Assembly (NCBI GenBank): GCA_951394405.1
Contig: OX596343.1
Location: 744,001-808,000 of the forward strand
Length of the DNA: 64,000 nt
From: Coprinellus micaceus
Taxonomy: Eukaryota; Basidiomycota; Agaricomycetes; Agaricales; Psathyrellaceae
Direction of reading: 5' to 3'
The notes under the pieces were generated by a model. The model was not told the DNA's origin, searched no databases, and saw only the letters and a program-made list of their open reading frames with translations. The number at the start of each line of letters is the position of its first letter. The stretch's first letter is position 1. Of this stretch, positions 35,724 through 47,206 are shown piece by piece. The position numbers and the translations under genes were made by a program.

Positions 35724-36055
35724 CGAGGGAAGAGAAGGAAAGGAGAAGACGGGAGGGGCAGAGAGAATAGCGAAAGACAGAGACGAAGACGGAGACAGGG
35801 GTAGATAAAAGGAGAGGGAGAGGGAGAAAGACAGAGAAAGACAGAGGGAGAGAAAGGAGAAAAAGAGACAGAGAAAGAGTGGAAGACAGAAGGGAGAATA
35901 GAAAAGGCGCAGAGAGCGCGAGAAGAGACTAAACAGGCCAGAGGTAAGAAGAAAAGGGAAGCCATGAGGAGTTTGGAAAGCAAGAAAACAAAATGAAAAG
36001 ATAGCGTTGAGACGATGAATGGGGGAGAGAAGGAAGAGGAAGAGAAGCAGGCCGT
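35724..36055 (+). repeat. Purine-rich low-complexity tract
   Basis: About 330 bases are almost entirely A and G on the plus strand, in short units such as GAGAAAGACAGA, GGAGAGGGAGAGGGAG and GAGAAAAAGAGACAGAGAAAG. The asymmetry is strong enough to fake long open frames on the other strand. It could form triplex DNA; nothing further can be said. Confidence 0.8.
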
Positions 36056-36409
36056 CACGGAGCACATAACAGGATTTTTTTGGGGGTCGCCGGCTGGGTA
36101 ACACAGCCCTCCGTCAATCGCCTCACCTCACGTCGCCACCCGGACCACCACTACGTCACCGCCATCCCCGACTTCCATCGATCGTGGGGCTCCACCAACC
36201 CTCCTCCCAAAGTCAACTGCAATGCTCGAGCGTGAGACCGAGGGGGATAAGGGCCCCAGCAAGAGTGAAACAGAGGCAAGGGACAAGAGCGAGGGGAGAC
36301 TCGTCCCAATCGATAGTCGTCCGGTGAATGATTGGCAAACGGCGAGGCAGTTCAGATGTCTTCAGATCAGTTCAGCTTGAGGATCAACAGAGAGTTTGTG
36401 GCCCGGCTC

Positions 36410-36796
36410 TCAAAATAACCCAATCGCACTTGTTGTGACGGCGGCAGAGGCGAGGATGAGGAGAGTCTGCAAACCCCGGGTTAGTACATGATCCATTGAA
36501 CGGGCAGAGAGCGCTCGCGACGTGGAGCGTTCGGACCGAGTGAGTGAAGCACTCACGGATTGCCGCTCTGGCATTCTAACATCGAAATTGAGATGAACGT
36601 TGACATGGTACACATCCCTTGCTTGCGTGAAATCCGCTTGGCCCATCGAGAAGCGGCTTGCCCCAGCCAGAGCTTCAACACAAGCAGAAGTGTTAGCCAA
36701 GAAAAACACGATTCGATCGTCATTAACAGCATAAGTACCTTCAAAGGCTGGGGGAGGCGGCCTACGCGCCCTCCAACGCTTGCGGCCGGACGGCAT
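36410..36796 (-). CDS. Possible small spliced membrane protein
   Basis: A frame is open over 128 codons, but an inside stretch has a good intron (donor GTGAGT near 36556, TACTAAC branch near 36485, TTTGCAG acceptor near 36467). After removal a short hydrophobic C-terminus (TLLILASAAVTTSAIGLF) follows MPERQS. This would be a tail-anchored or mitochondrial small protein. An upstream exon encoding a basic, proline-rich start (MPSGRKRWRARRPPPP) may belong to it. No family is recognised and the model is weak. Confidence 0.3.
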   Translation of the reverse strand: MPSGRKRWRARRPPPPAFEGTYAVNDDRIVFFLANTSACVEALAGASRFSMGQADFTQARDVYHVNVHLNFDVRMPERQSVSASLTRSERSTSRALSARSMDHVLTRGLQTLLILASAAVTTSAIGLF

Positions 36797-37649
36797 GCCA
36801 GCCGTCTAGCTGCACAATTGCGCAGAAGGGAGGGTCCTGAGGAGGAGGGAGGAAGGAGCGACGAGTTTGGGCCACCTGTGGGGGATCGGGGGTAAGGAAA
36901 GAACAGGCGCCGAGGGGAACTGATTCATCGGGGCTGGTTTTATACCACTACGCCGGCAGCTGCTCGAAACGGGACGTGGCTGTTCGTGATCTGACCAAGA
37001 GAGGACGACATTCCCCGAGTAGGGAGTGTGTATACCTCAGGTGACCCATACAGCGCTCGCCAATTATTATTGAAAGGGACGGGCGCAATCCACCTTACCC
37101 AAGTTGAGGCGAGTCTCGGGCCAACGGGGTGATGGCGGGACACAGAGGGCACGAGGAATTGAAAGTACACCACTTGCCAGGAACTTGGATCGCCAGCCCG
37201 CGAGATGGGCCCCCAGATGGGCGCGATGAGTTGATATCGAGAAAAAAACCGGATCGATTCCCTCGTGAGTGGATGCGTATGTGTTTGGTACATGTGGGAT
37301 ACGCGCGGGGATACTTGATGTCCAATCCTTGTGGCGCAACCAGACTCCCTCCGGGCTGAGTGACCCCGTCAGTGGTCACAGCCTCACGAGTCACAGGCCA
37401 CGGGGGACCCAGAGGAATGGGAGCTCACAGGCCCGTGTCTATGGGTTGCGCATAGCATGGTTAGCCGGGCGGTTAAATAGGCGCTCGTCGCCTTTCCGGA
37501 TGTATGGAAAGCGAGCTTCAGTTGATGGTGGATTTGGGTCCTTCGTATGCGCGGTTAAGCTTCGAGGGAGGCATGCCTACGGCCCGCTAAACGTACCAGT
37601 ATATTCCTAGAAATAGCCAACTATCGACTGTGTGTGGAGAGTGTTAAGT
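36797..37649. other. Intergenic
   Basis: About 850 bp with only short, overlapping, unconserved open frames. TAAATAGGCGCT at 37474-37485 is a relative of the recurrent motif. No gene was recognised. Confidence 0.5.
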
Positions 37650-38769
37650 CTAGATCGTGACAGTCCCGACCTCCTTGCCGTCCGCTGTCTCCGTCGTAAG
37701 CTCGTGGCGGAGATTCCACGTAAGTACACCATGCCAAGTTCCCTTCTGCTTAAGCCGCTTCCCTGCCCGGGTCTTCAAGGTGAGCGTATAGGGAACCTCA
37801 ACGTTGCCCATCCACACGCTGCTCTTCGCCCGAACACGCTCTCCCGCCTTCGCCTTAACAGGAAATGTAGCCTTCCAAGACTGCTCTGTCGTCTGCGTCT
37901 TGCCTTGGGACCACTCGAATGAGACGGAGAAGTCGACTACAAGTTCGCCTTCGGCCATCTTAGGCGCTCCGGCTGGCGAGGTAAGAGAGTTAGCTGAAGG
38001 ACAGAGTGAATAAACAAGCGGGGGCGGCACGTACTCTTGATCTTTCTGGTAACTCCAAGCTTGAACCCAGCCTTATAGTCCCATCTCGAAGTGGTGGACG
38101 TCCTCTCGTTAAGTTCGTAAGTCAACGTTTGCTCGGATCCAGTGTTGTTGGAAAGGTAGGTATCGACCAAGACGTGTGGCCCCTCGTTGAACCGCCTGCT
38201 CGCCTTGATGTCATAGTGGATATTTTCGACCTCCATTGACTCGTAGTCGAACGTGAAGTAGTGCTCGCTCGAGATGGGGTTTCTACCCGACTCGATGTCC
38301 TCCAGTTCGAGCCTATTTGACTTGCTAATAATGATGCTGACCCCATCCCTGATCATCCGGAAGTAGCCTTCGTACTGGCCCTTGCCAGGCTCGAGGGTGA
38401 TGAACCTGAGAGGTGGAAGTTCAAGTTAGACAGGGAAAGTAGGTGGTACGAAAACTACAGCACTCACGCTGCCGAACTTGTGGATTCTGTGAGGCTACCC
38501 TCATCCAGAAATATTGGGACCGGCTCGCGAGATCTACCAGCGTGGATGACCTTGCCCGTACCCTTGTTCCTGACCAAGCGCACCATCTCGTCTCCTTCGA
38601 ACGACCAGTACTGGTCGTCACTGTCCGTGCTCGCCGAGGTTTGTCCAACGCGTGTGTAGTCACCGTACTGTGGATGCGAACCATTCTCGCCCTTGGTGAG
38701 GACCTGCTGGCCAGAAAAGTTGAGGATGCGAGCAAAAATGTCGGGAGGTGGGATGTAGAAGTCTGCCAT
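37650..38769 (-). CDS. Aerolysin-like pore-forming protein B (putative)
   Basis: Exons 38769-38468, 38405-38035 and 37972-37650 encode 331 residues. Exons 1 and 3 are exactly as long as in gene A (302 and 323 bases); exon 2 is 18 bases shorter with the frame kept. The protein has the same N-terminal small beta-domain (FYIPPPDIFARILNF, YWSFEG) and the same pore-module-like strands (TLTYELNE, GVTRKIK, GNVEVPYTL). There is no signal peptide or membrane helix, as in other fungal aerolysin-like lectins that are kept in the cytoplasm. It lies in mirror orientation to gene A on the other side of MLH1. Both copies are intact, unlike the pseudogene at 23630. Pore activity is inferred only. Confidence 0.7.
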
Positions 38770-38840
38770 GGTGATTACGGTCGGCTAGGAGATGGGAGTG
38801 CTAGGGTGCGTTGAATGGTAAATCCTTCAGATCTAGCTGC

Positions 38841-38850
38841 CTTTTATCGA
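38841..38850 (-). promoter_or_regulatory. TATA-like element of pore-forming gene B
   Basis: On the minus strand this reads TCGATAAAAG followed by GC, about 72 bp before the ATG at 38769. It matches the element in front of gene A. Confidence 0.6.
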
Positions 38851-38949
38851 GGTCGGGTATGACCCTGGCGACCCCTGAACCAAGAGTGCCGAGGTGGTCG
38901 AACGTTGAACTCTGGCCAGTGGGGGGAGGAAGGCTCGCGCGACCTGTCG

Positions 38950-39200
38950 CAGCCATGTCAGCTGGTGTCGTGCCTCATTCGCAGTCTTCCCGATGCCTTG
39001 TACTTCTGACGGCTCAAACGGTCAGCATGCTCGCCAGGCGGGGCCTCGAACCAAAATATGTCCCCGTGCAACTGTGCCAAGTCCAGTGGGGTGCCAAAAG
39101 GCGCCATATCGACGTCTCCAATGTTCCTTGAACCACTCCACTGTCCCTGCCATGCATTTCTGATTCCTGTGGCTGTCTGGGGTTGGTCTCTGGTCAACCA
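38950..39200. repeat. Inverted-duplication upstream arm B
   Basis: The reverse complement resembles 30190-30460 upstream of gene A, including the GCCGTCAGAAGTACAAGGC and GGAACATTGGAGACGTCGATA words in the same order relative to the gene. It shows that promoter and gene were duplicated together. Confidence 0.65.
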
Positions 39201-41064
39201 ACTATCAGATGCGCTGCCTCGTTTCTGGGCCCTGTGGAGGTGTCAATACGTTGAACAGGAACGTCTTCATGATTTTGCAATGTACAGAGTGCTAGGCCGG
39301 GACTTCACCACCGCCGGAGGCTCTCATAAGTGACGCAGGGCGATAAGTCGATACTGAGAAGAAACTAGCTTGGTTGCTGTGATCGCATTGCATACTTCAC
39401 GCCCGAGGGAGGCACTCACCGACAATCTATCCATCGTCCATGTCATATGCCTTCACCATGCGGAGATCTTGACGGGACTCAGTCGAATACTTTGGGGGTT
39501 GGGAATACCACAGCCCGACGAGAGAGTCCGCGACACAGAATATGCCTCCTGCCGTGCGTACAGCAGCAACACCCGGTGTTTAGACAACACCCGCCACGCC
39601 CAACTCAAGTGAAGGTAGACGAGCGAGGAAGGTTGATCATGAGGATGAGGCGAGAAACGCAGGACATCCGCGGCGACGAGACAAATTAGAGGGGAGGAAA
39701 AAATTGTATTGGGGGTCTGAGGTACAAGAAGGGATATATACGGAGATCTGTAGAAGGCGGTCAGCGAATGAACTCGAGATAGCGGGTTGACAAAGTCGAA
39801 GTCTGGGTCAGATAAGCCGTGTTTTCATTCCCCCCAATCCCACTACATCGCACTGAATCGGCACACGGTGCACCAAGACGGTACACCGGTGCACAGCGCT
39901 CAACCAAAACGGAAGAACCGACTCGGATACAACGGGCAGAAGAGGGTGCATTCAACGAATGGATGAACTTAATTTTCGTCTTGCCGATGGTGTAGGAAGA
40001 CCATGAAAGATACGGAGGTGAACGAGGCTTACCTAGTAGCAACGCCGACACCCTCCACAATCGTATAAAGATGTCTAGAAAAGAACTGAAGGAGGTCAGC
40101 AAAGGTGTTCGAAGAATTATGCAGAAACAGGATCAGATATGGTAAAGTTTTTGGTAAAACCGGTTTCCACAAGAGAGTTGCCCCTCTATTCGGAAGCAGA
40201 ACTGATAGACATCATGAAGAAGGCGAAAGAGCAAGACTCACGATGCTACTAAGGTAGACGTATGGCGACATGGAGGAAAGGAACAAGGAGGAGTATTGGC
40301 CTGTAGAGATGTTTTTCATCATTTTGAGTTGGAACCCCGTCGAACTCCGAAATTCAGATTCCGACACCAGTCAAAATTTGCAGAGCGCTCAACCTCCTTC
40401 AATGTTCCTTGTCTTCGCGCTCGACGATGTGCAACGACTGTAGAGGTGAGCGCAACACTTTATTCACCGGCGATGATCGATATTTTCCATTCTCGACCTG
40501 CGACCTTACCGGAATGTGCAACCGTCGAAACATGCATCACCAACTGAGCCTTCTTCTCCTCATCCCAGCCTTTATCTTGAATCTTCGCTGACCTTTTCTC
40601 AGGTAGATTGCTGTAAGTCGCGATCCTTTTCGCGGTGTGTCAAGGACGAAGAAGTTAGCGGGCGACGCCATAATCAATGGGCCCTCATGCTAACGTCCCA
40701 CCACCCTCTGAATGCTTCGGACTTCGAGAAATACTCGAGGCTGATCGGCGCCCTTCACAGACCCTCTGATTTTACGGGGGTTTACTCACTTGGTCCCTTA
40801 GAGGTAAGCATCCTACTCCTCTCCGTCTGCGACGATGTTTCCAAATTATACAAGCATATGTCCTATTTCCATGACGGACAACGTTCTATGTCTGAGCTTC
40901 CCATAGCCTTCTCGAATCCTTGCTGACGATATCTCTCATTCTAGATGTCCCAATACTGTATTTGTAGTTAGATATACGCTGTGTAGACACCTCTGAATGA
41001 CAACCATCTCTGATGACCGCAATCAACGCGTGTGCGATCGTAAAATTCTTAACTCTCGACGGCC
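39201..41064. other. Intergenic, possible small spliced gene on minus strand
   Basis: The plus strand shows nothing. On the minus strand 40271-40242 (MSPYVYLSSI, then GTGAGT) and a later exon-like stretch near 40088-40036 (RHLYTIVEGVGVATR, then GTAAGC) could be exons of a small gene with a TTCAG acceptor between them. No family is recognised and the 3' end is unclear, so no gene is called. Confidence 0.25.
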
Positions 41065-43237
41065 ATGACCACCTCGGACCCCCCTTCTGGGTGGCATTCA
41101 ATACGACCCTGGAACACCCAGTTGTCCCTCTATGTCCATGAAATCACTTCAGTATCCGTCACCTTCATCCTCGCCGTCGAGCCAACGAGAGAATCCGACG
41201 TCGAGCCTTCCCTGGCGGCGCTGGGCCACGGGGGTGCGGAGAACGACGATGGCGACGATGTACGAGGTGTCAAATCGGCGAACGACGAGCCTTCAACGTC
41301 GACGAAACCCCGATCTCTCATCACCGAGAAACTTGCCAATGGGCTCCGAGTGAACGTGAATGAGGCTAATTGGCAACGGGTGTTCATTCGTGCAGACGAG
41401 GCGGACGAGGCGATTATCATAATATACGGTCTAATGCCAGGGCGGCAGTACGACATTGACCTTGCGGTGGTCCAACCAGGGCAGCAGCAGCAGCAGCATC
41501 TTCACCGCCAAATCCTGACCTTCGAAGGTGAGCATGAAGCACACATGTTCCATGTCGAGGTTAACGAAGGACGGTACAGAGAACGCAGACCCCGACAACA
41601 CGAGTGAAAACTCTACAGATCCTGATTCCTACGACCACTCGAATGCCTCTTCAGACGCCCACCAAACAGTATCTACTCCCTCGACCTCGCCGAGCCGAAC
41701 GATCCCGAATACCCCTCCACCAGACCCCAATGCCATCCTCAGCTCCGACTCATCCGACTCCGACAGCCCACCTCCCCAAATCACCCTCGAAGAACGGTTG
41801 ACCCAGCTTCACCATTCACTCTCCCTCATCAACGCCGAACGCGACAGCCTGGTGACTTCCCTCAAATCCGCGCGCAAGGAGTCCCAAAAGGCGGACGCAG
41901 CCCTGCGTTCAGAAATGGAAGCCCTGAAACGAGCCTCCGAGAAGCATTCCGCGGGGGAAGTGCGCTCTCGGCAGAAGGTTCTCGCACTCCAGGAGGCGGT
42001 AAAGCGTGCGCAGGCTGCTACGATGGAGGCTGAGTCGTTGGTCGAGTCGACGGAGGGCGAGGTCCCCGATCTTTTGCAGCAGAAGAAGGACAAGGAGGCT
42101 GAGTATGCAAAGGTCAAGCAAGAGTCGGACAAGGTGCGGAAGGCGCGGGAAACGTCGGTGGAGAAAGACAGGAAGCGACAAGAGTCGATGCGCACGGAGC
42201 TTCAGTCTCTCACAAATAAGCTTGAGAAGCTTACCGTGAAGAAGGATAAGCATGAAACGGTGACGATACCCGAGCTCGACCAACAGCTCAGCGCAATGGA
42301 GAAGGACATCGAGGAACAGGAGAGGCTCTTGGTGCAGATGGAGATGAACCGGGAGTTTGAGGATGTCAGTCGGCTGGTCCTCACATCCGTTGGGCACCAG
42401 CAGCAACCGCCAGTGGGGACTCTGCTCAGCCCTTACACCTCCGTTTCGCAGCACTATCCCTATGGAGACCATTCCGCCTACGTCCCCGTTCAACGTACGC
42501 GCCATTCCAGTCTTGGAACCAGTGGGCCGGGGCCAATTGGTCGCCCGAGCCATGTCACCGTTCCCGTTGCTCCAATTCAAAGGCCCACATTCTCATCCTC
42601 GTCCTCCTCATCGATCCTACTCGACCCGCGGTCTGGGTCTGGTTCAAGCTCGCAGAACATCTGGACACCACCTCAAGTCAGGCACACACCCAACGCGAAT
42701 GTGACTGTTGGCCGCTCGGGCTCGGTCCATTATCATCCACAGCAGCCGCAGCAATACCGGGACGCAGCATTCTACCCCTCATCGTCGCAGCCGCAACTTC
42801 ACGACCCAATTGCTCCTCCTACGATTCTCACCAGTGCATCTCGGAGAGGGTCTCTAAAGTCCGGGTCATTTGGCAGGGTCCCTGCATCTCCCATTTCCTC
42901 CAATTCGTCATCATCTCCAACACCCGCTCAGACCACAACTACCCCCTCCACGTCCGGTTCAGCAGCTCGGCGCAGCTCGCTCTCTTCGATATCCCCGCCG
43001 ACACTGCATATAGTCACGTCTCCGAATACCCAGGTGTCGAAAGCCCCTTCAGCAGTAGTATCAGCTTCGCCGTTGAACGGGAACCCTTCAGGGGCGACAT
43101 CGTCGATGCTGTCCAGTAGGGCACCAGCGTTTGAGCCGGGGAAAGGGCGGGGGGTTATTGGGACTGGAACTAGCAGGGCACCGGGGGGAGGAACGACTCG
43201 CGGCCCAGGGGTGATTGGCACTGGGAGATGGGCGTAG
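41065..43237 (+). CDS. Coiled-coil protein with FN3-like start (AcrB-like)
   Basis: Exons 41065-41527 and 41580-43237 encode 706 residues. The intron (GTGAGC donor, GTTAAC branch, TACAG acceptor) joins TFEG-type coding to ENADPDN in frame. Residues about 20-155 look like a small beta-sandwich (SVSVTFILAVEP, WQRVFIRADEADEAIIIIYGLMPGRQYDIDLAVV), interrupted by an acidic loop and followed by a short polyglutamine run. Residues about 235-425 are a long coiled coil rich in Glu, Lys and Gln. The rest is Ser/Pro/Thr-rich and probably disordered, ending in glycine-rich IGTG repeats. The layout resembles fungal AcrB-type proteins linked to the CreD/ubiquitin network, but that is tentative. Confidence 0.7.
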
Positions 43238-43412
43238 GTCCCCTGCCAATAACTTTTTCGGTCTACATGTATACTATCGCGGGAAGCGGTTTCTTGGACC
43301 CGCACGTTTCAACACTGCACATATGTATTATACTCCGGCATCGCATTACACAGGGTTATTTGGCTATGCGTGAACCCATTATGACCAGCAGCGCACAGGA
43401 TGTAGCTACTAG

Positions 43413-46077
43413 CTACCAAGGAGCCAGTCCCAGTGCCTCCAGTAATGAGTCCGGTGACTCTTCTTTCGTATGATACTCTTCATGGCCATCGAAGGGCGAA
43501 CCAGGAAGCTCGTAGTTGGTTTCTAACTCCATCCGCAGTTTGGGATGGACAATGTAGTCTGAGGCCACCACTGGTGCGGAGACGTCGTGCTCGCCCTTCA
43601 GGTGGTCAAGAATGACGGCCTTCGTCTGTACGTCTGCCTCGCCGTAAAACGCATGACAGTGATTGCATGACCATGCCTTCGCTATTCGCTCGAGCGATGC
43701 AGTATGCTCTCGGGCCGCCTGTGTTTCCTCCTCAGACGCAGGGCGGAATGTCGGCTGTGGGGTGCGCCCATAAGTCGGCCCCGAGTCAACGTAGTACTGA
43801 AGCTATGGTCAAGCGTAAACCACCGAAGCAGGATCGATGAGACAGGACAAACGCACTGCCCCTCGCCAAGTGAACACCTGCACTGTATCCTCCCCGAATC
43901 GATATGGTCCGCCGTGGTACTCTTTCATCAGGACAAATCGGGCATCCCTCGCATCCATCTGGTCTATGGTCGCAATTGCAGGGTCGAGCCCGGCGAGTTC
44001 GATCAAGGTCGACGAGAGTTTTGAGGAGCACTTGTCTAATTCGGGATGGCACCACAGCTCTAGGGTTCTCCAGCCCATGGAAAACGAGTGAAACCATTCA
44101 CTCCCCAAGGTTTGAGCGTGATAGGCCATGGAGGGCCATCCGACGAAGATGGACGGTGGGGAACTGTTCTCCTGCAATGGCTGTGAGTATTCGCCTCGAC
44201 TGTGGTGCCCATCTAACGGTTCTACTGACGCAGAAGTAGACGTTCTGTGCCAAGGCAAGGGCCTTCTCCGCTTCCTGCACTGTGGGGGCGCGCGTCACCT
44301 TTTTCTTGCGCTCGTCAATATAGTCTTGGAGGAGACCCATCAATCCTGGGACCATGGTCCCAAGGAGCATGTCCTGTTCGCTTTTCTTCGCGATACAGAC
44401 TTGAATGAGGCCCCAAGCACCCTGAATGTTAGACCGCAGGAAGCCGACAGAGGGGCACAGGTAGCGCTGCGCAGGAGCCATCCAGTTCAAGGCCACTTCA
44501 TATACTACTTCGTAAGTTTGGACGATCATAGTTTTCAAGGCTTTCTCTTCTTCCTCCAGTCGTTCTTGGCACTTTTCGCGTACAGTCGGCTCTAGTTTTG
44601 GTCTGAGTTCGAACCACTCTGTGCGTGAAGAATGGTCAGCGCGGTCGGGGTCCGAGGTTCTGAGTGCTTACCCTCCTCGGAAATATTCTCTGGACCCTGG
44701 CGATGGTTCGTCGAAATATAGTAGCCATTGAAAGTTTCCTTGACGTCAGCTTCCGTATAGCCTAAGCCCAACTCCACGAAACGTTCCGCCACACTTGAAA
44801 CGGAGGGTTCTCAGTCTCGGGGACGAGAGGCTCCGAGGAAACGGGACAAACCGTTCCACTCTCCTTTCCTGTCGTTGCCACTCTTCCTCTCTTTGAACTC
44901 GCCAGTATGCGACCTCCCATTGCTCATACGTTCGGTTAGTCTATGCGAGTGTGAGCATGAAAATGGGTGATATCGCAGCAGTGATACCGCACGGACATTT
45001 CTGTCGTTACAAGACGTAACGTATTCCACTCGTTCGTGCTTCCACGCGTCGAAACGCTCCCTGCCTTCTGGTGTGTGTGCGCTGGCCTTCAAAACTTTCC
45101 ACTCACTCGCCACAGCATGCACATCGTCTGATAGATACAGATTAGCTTTTCGCGTGTCGTAGGCCTCCTCTTCTGTTTCTGGCCTCCGTGACCGATCTAG
45201 ATGATAGGATAATGAGAGAAGTGTTCGAGAAGTTACCGAAATAGCAACATACTATGGGTGCGGGGAATGCAATCGAACATTTCAATATCGTACCCTCGGA
45301 AGGATCGCTCCCCGGCCAGACTGAGGAACAGAGTCACCGATGAGTTCAAAATAGAGCGTTGTAAGTGTGTACATACCGAGTCTCCCGGCAGTCGGCACAC
45401 ACACGCTTTCGGACCAGCCAGTCCACAACGCTGATTTGGTTCTCCACGCAACACTGGGCGTAGTGGATGAAGTTCGCTTAGAAACACGTCTTTGAGCGTA
45501 CAAACTGAGACCAACGCACCGAGCAGTTTGGCTCAAACAAAAGGCTCGCCCATTGCGCCTCATTAAAACCTAGTGGGGGCGAGGGCGCCCCATACTGTCG
45601 CCGGGCGTATATCCAAGTCGCGTTTGCACTATGTCCCAAGAGCGTTTGCTTGAACGAACTGTTTGTTCGCGCGACGCTCAGAAGATCCTTGGGGGTCAGA
45701 TAGCCTAGAATCTATGAAGCATTTCAGAGACTGGGCGAAGTCCTGGTGGAGATAGAGCTACTTCGTGCAAAATGTCTAAAGGCATCGTTGTGAAGAAATT
45801 CGAGATCTCGCGATACTTCCCTTTTACCCTCCGTGCGGTTTCCCCAACGACTGCGTCGGTGTGGGGCATGGATATAGAGTTGACAACCGAGTTGTCCTCC
45901 GATTTTCTTCGTCCTAATAACGGGAGTCAGAACATAGGGCGAGGGGAGCTTGTGAGACATACTCTCGGACCCACAGCCTTCTACGACCTGGCCAGGCAAT
46001 GTTGTGCGGGATGAGTCGACAGAGTCAGGCAGACGGCTTGTAGACAAGCGTCGCGTTTTCCTTCGAGTTTCTACCAT
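43413..46077 (-). CDS. F-box protein with zinc-ribbon, paralogue 2
   Basis: The start MVETRRK at 46077 parallels paralogue 1. The F-box is split by an intron: ISNFFTTMPLDILHE and then ILGYLTPKDLLSVARTN. The zinc-ribbon has CC..., then CADCRETR. Further shared blocks are YDTRKANLYLSDDVHAVASEWKVLK, AERFVELGLGYTEADV, LIELAGLDPAIATIDQMDARDARF, and a final finger WSCNHC...H....H followed by DYIVHPKLRMELE. The protein ends EALGLAPW at the TAG 43413-43415. All these match paralogue 1 in order, so the gene structure is well supported although several exons are short. It is likely a substrate receptor of an SCF ubiquitin ligase; the target is unknown. It is convergent with the AcrB-like gene, with 175 bp between the stops. 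Confidence 0.8.
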
Positions 46078-46357
46078 CGCAGCAGCTAGTTGAAGTTGTG
46101 TTAATGAGATGAAGGTCTTGGTCAAGTCATCCAGCGGGGCACAGCGACTCAGGTGCAAGCCATTGTGGGAACTGCCAAGGCACCACTGTTTCAAACTTGG
46201 GCGCCTGTTTTAAGTTTGACCCCCAGGGCCCCAGCCGCCCCACACGCGTAGCCATCCTCAGCCTGCGACGGCGCTGTATGACGGCCACCACGGAGATGCA
46301 ATTACGAAAAGGCTAAGTTTTGCAGATGGTGGAAATCATGTTCCATTGCACAAGACT
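46078..46357. other. Promoter region of F-box gene 2 and target-site flank
   Basis: GGGCGCCTGTTT at 46199-46210 is about 120 bp before the F-box start on the opposite strand. The copy of the target duplication, ACAAGACT, occupies 46350-46357. Confidence 0.4.
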
Positions 46358-47198
46358 GGGTAATTCTGTTGAGAATCCCCCATTTCCCATAAAACCCCAG
46401 GGTTTCTCGATAAGCTATTGGGAAACCATGGATAACGCGGTACCGGACCTGGAGGCCATCCCAAGTGCGATGGGATGAGCGGGAGGTGGTCATTTTGGGC
46501 CACCTTCCGCTCTGATTGTCGCTTCGAGTGAATGTGGTGGACTGAGTCAATATATTGTGTTACGGATATGGACATTTGGGAGGTACATGATGCTCGGATA
46601 TGGGTGGATTGTGTGTCACTCTCCCGGACGTGTCAGTTCAATGATATAGGCCTAATGGTGTAGCATACCTGGCCGTGTGGAAAGGCGTACTTATACCCCT
46701 TGCTTGATGTCTCCTTTGAGCTACTGGGTTTCGGGGGAATACCTCCAAATAATTGACAATGCGGGTGAGCATTGTTGTGAAGCCATAATCACCCATCCCA
46801 GGGCCCATGCACTGTATCTTCTCCTACTACGCCCTCCCGTAATACCTTCCAACAACTCAGTGGCCCTCGGTTCTACAAAACACGGTTAGGGGTCACCGAG
46901 TGGGCTCTCGGCGCTAATTCACTCGCACACCTCTCAATAGACCTTTGATACAGAGAAAATTGGCGTTGGGGGTAAACCAAAAATGTCCTGGTTACGTACT
47001 GACAAGTCGGGAGTAGCCTGCTCACGGGTGAACTTGATAACGAGGCTATGGGCGCCTAAAGTAGCAGGCCACCAGTCCCCGAAGCACCGGCCGTTGGTAG
47101 TACAAAGGTGTACAAATATTGTCCCCATCAAACGTAGCGGTGATTACAGAAACCCCCAGGGTTTCCGGGAAACGGGGGTTTCTCAATAGAATTATCCC
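46358..47198. mobile_element. MITE-like TIR element with 8-bp target duplication
   Basis: The left end reads GGGTAATTCTGTTGAGAA, then TCCCCCATTTCCCA. The reverse complement of the right end reads GGGATAATTCTATTGAGAA, then ACCCCCGTTTCCCG. The inverted match continues imperfectly for about 50 bp, including a CCAGGGTTT stretch. Both ends are flanked by the perfect direct repeat ACAAGACT (46350-46357 and 47199-47206). The 841-bp body has no transposase-like frame. The 8-bp duplication fits the hAT and the KDZ/Zisupton-like superfamilies; the GGG ends do not decide. It lies between F-box genes 2 and 3. Confidence 0.85.
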
Positions 47199-47206
47199 AC
47201 AAGACT

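Larger units (their letters stand above)
35086..36409. other. Long intergenic region
   Basis: It holds the MLH1 promoter, a purine-rich tract at about 35724-36055 and a non-coding-looking stretch to 36409. Open frames on the minus strand (35651-36104) are simply translations of the pyrimidine-rich strand and are not credible. Confidence 0.5.

Noticed and set aside
35651..36104. Two long overlapping open frames on the minus strand
   Set aside because: They are translations of the pyrimidine-rich strand of a low-complexity purine tract and have no start context or conserved features.
39850..39895. Palindromic GGTGCACC-rich stretch
   Set aside because: Short imperfect inverted words without a clear stem, flanking repeat or relation to a gene.
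46358..47198. Possible F-box gene remnant between F-box genes 2 and 3
   Set aside because: The interval is explained by a TIR element with an 8-bp target duplication and shows no F-box family motif.
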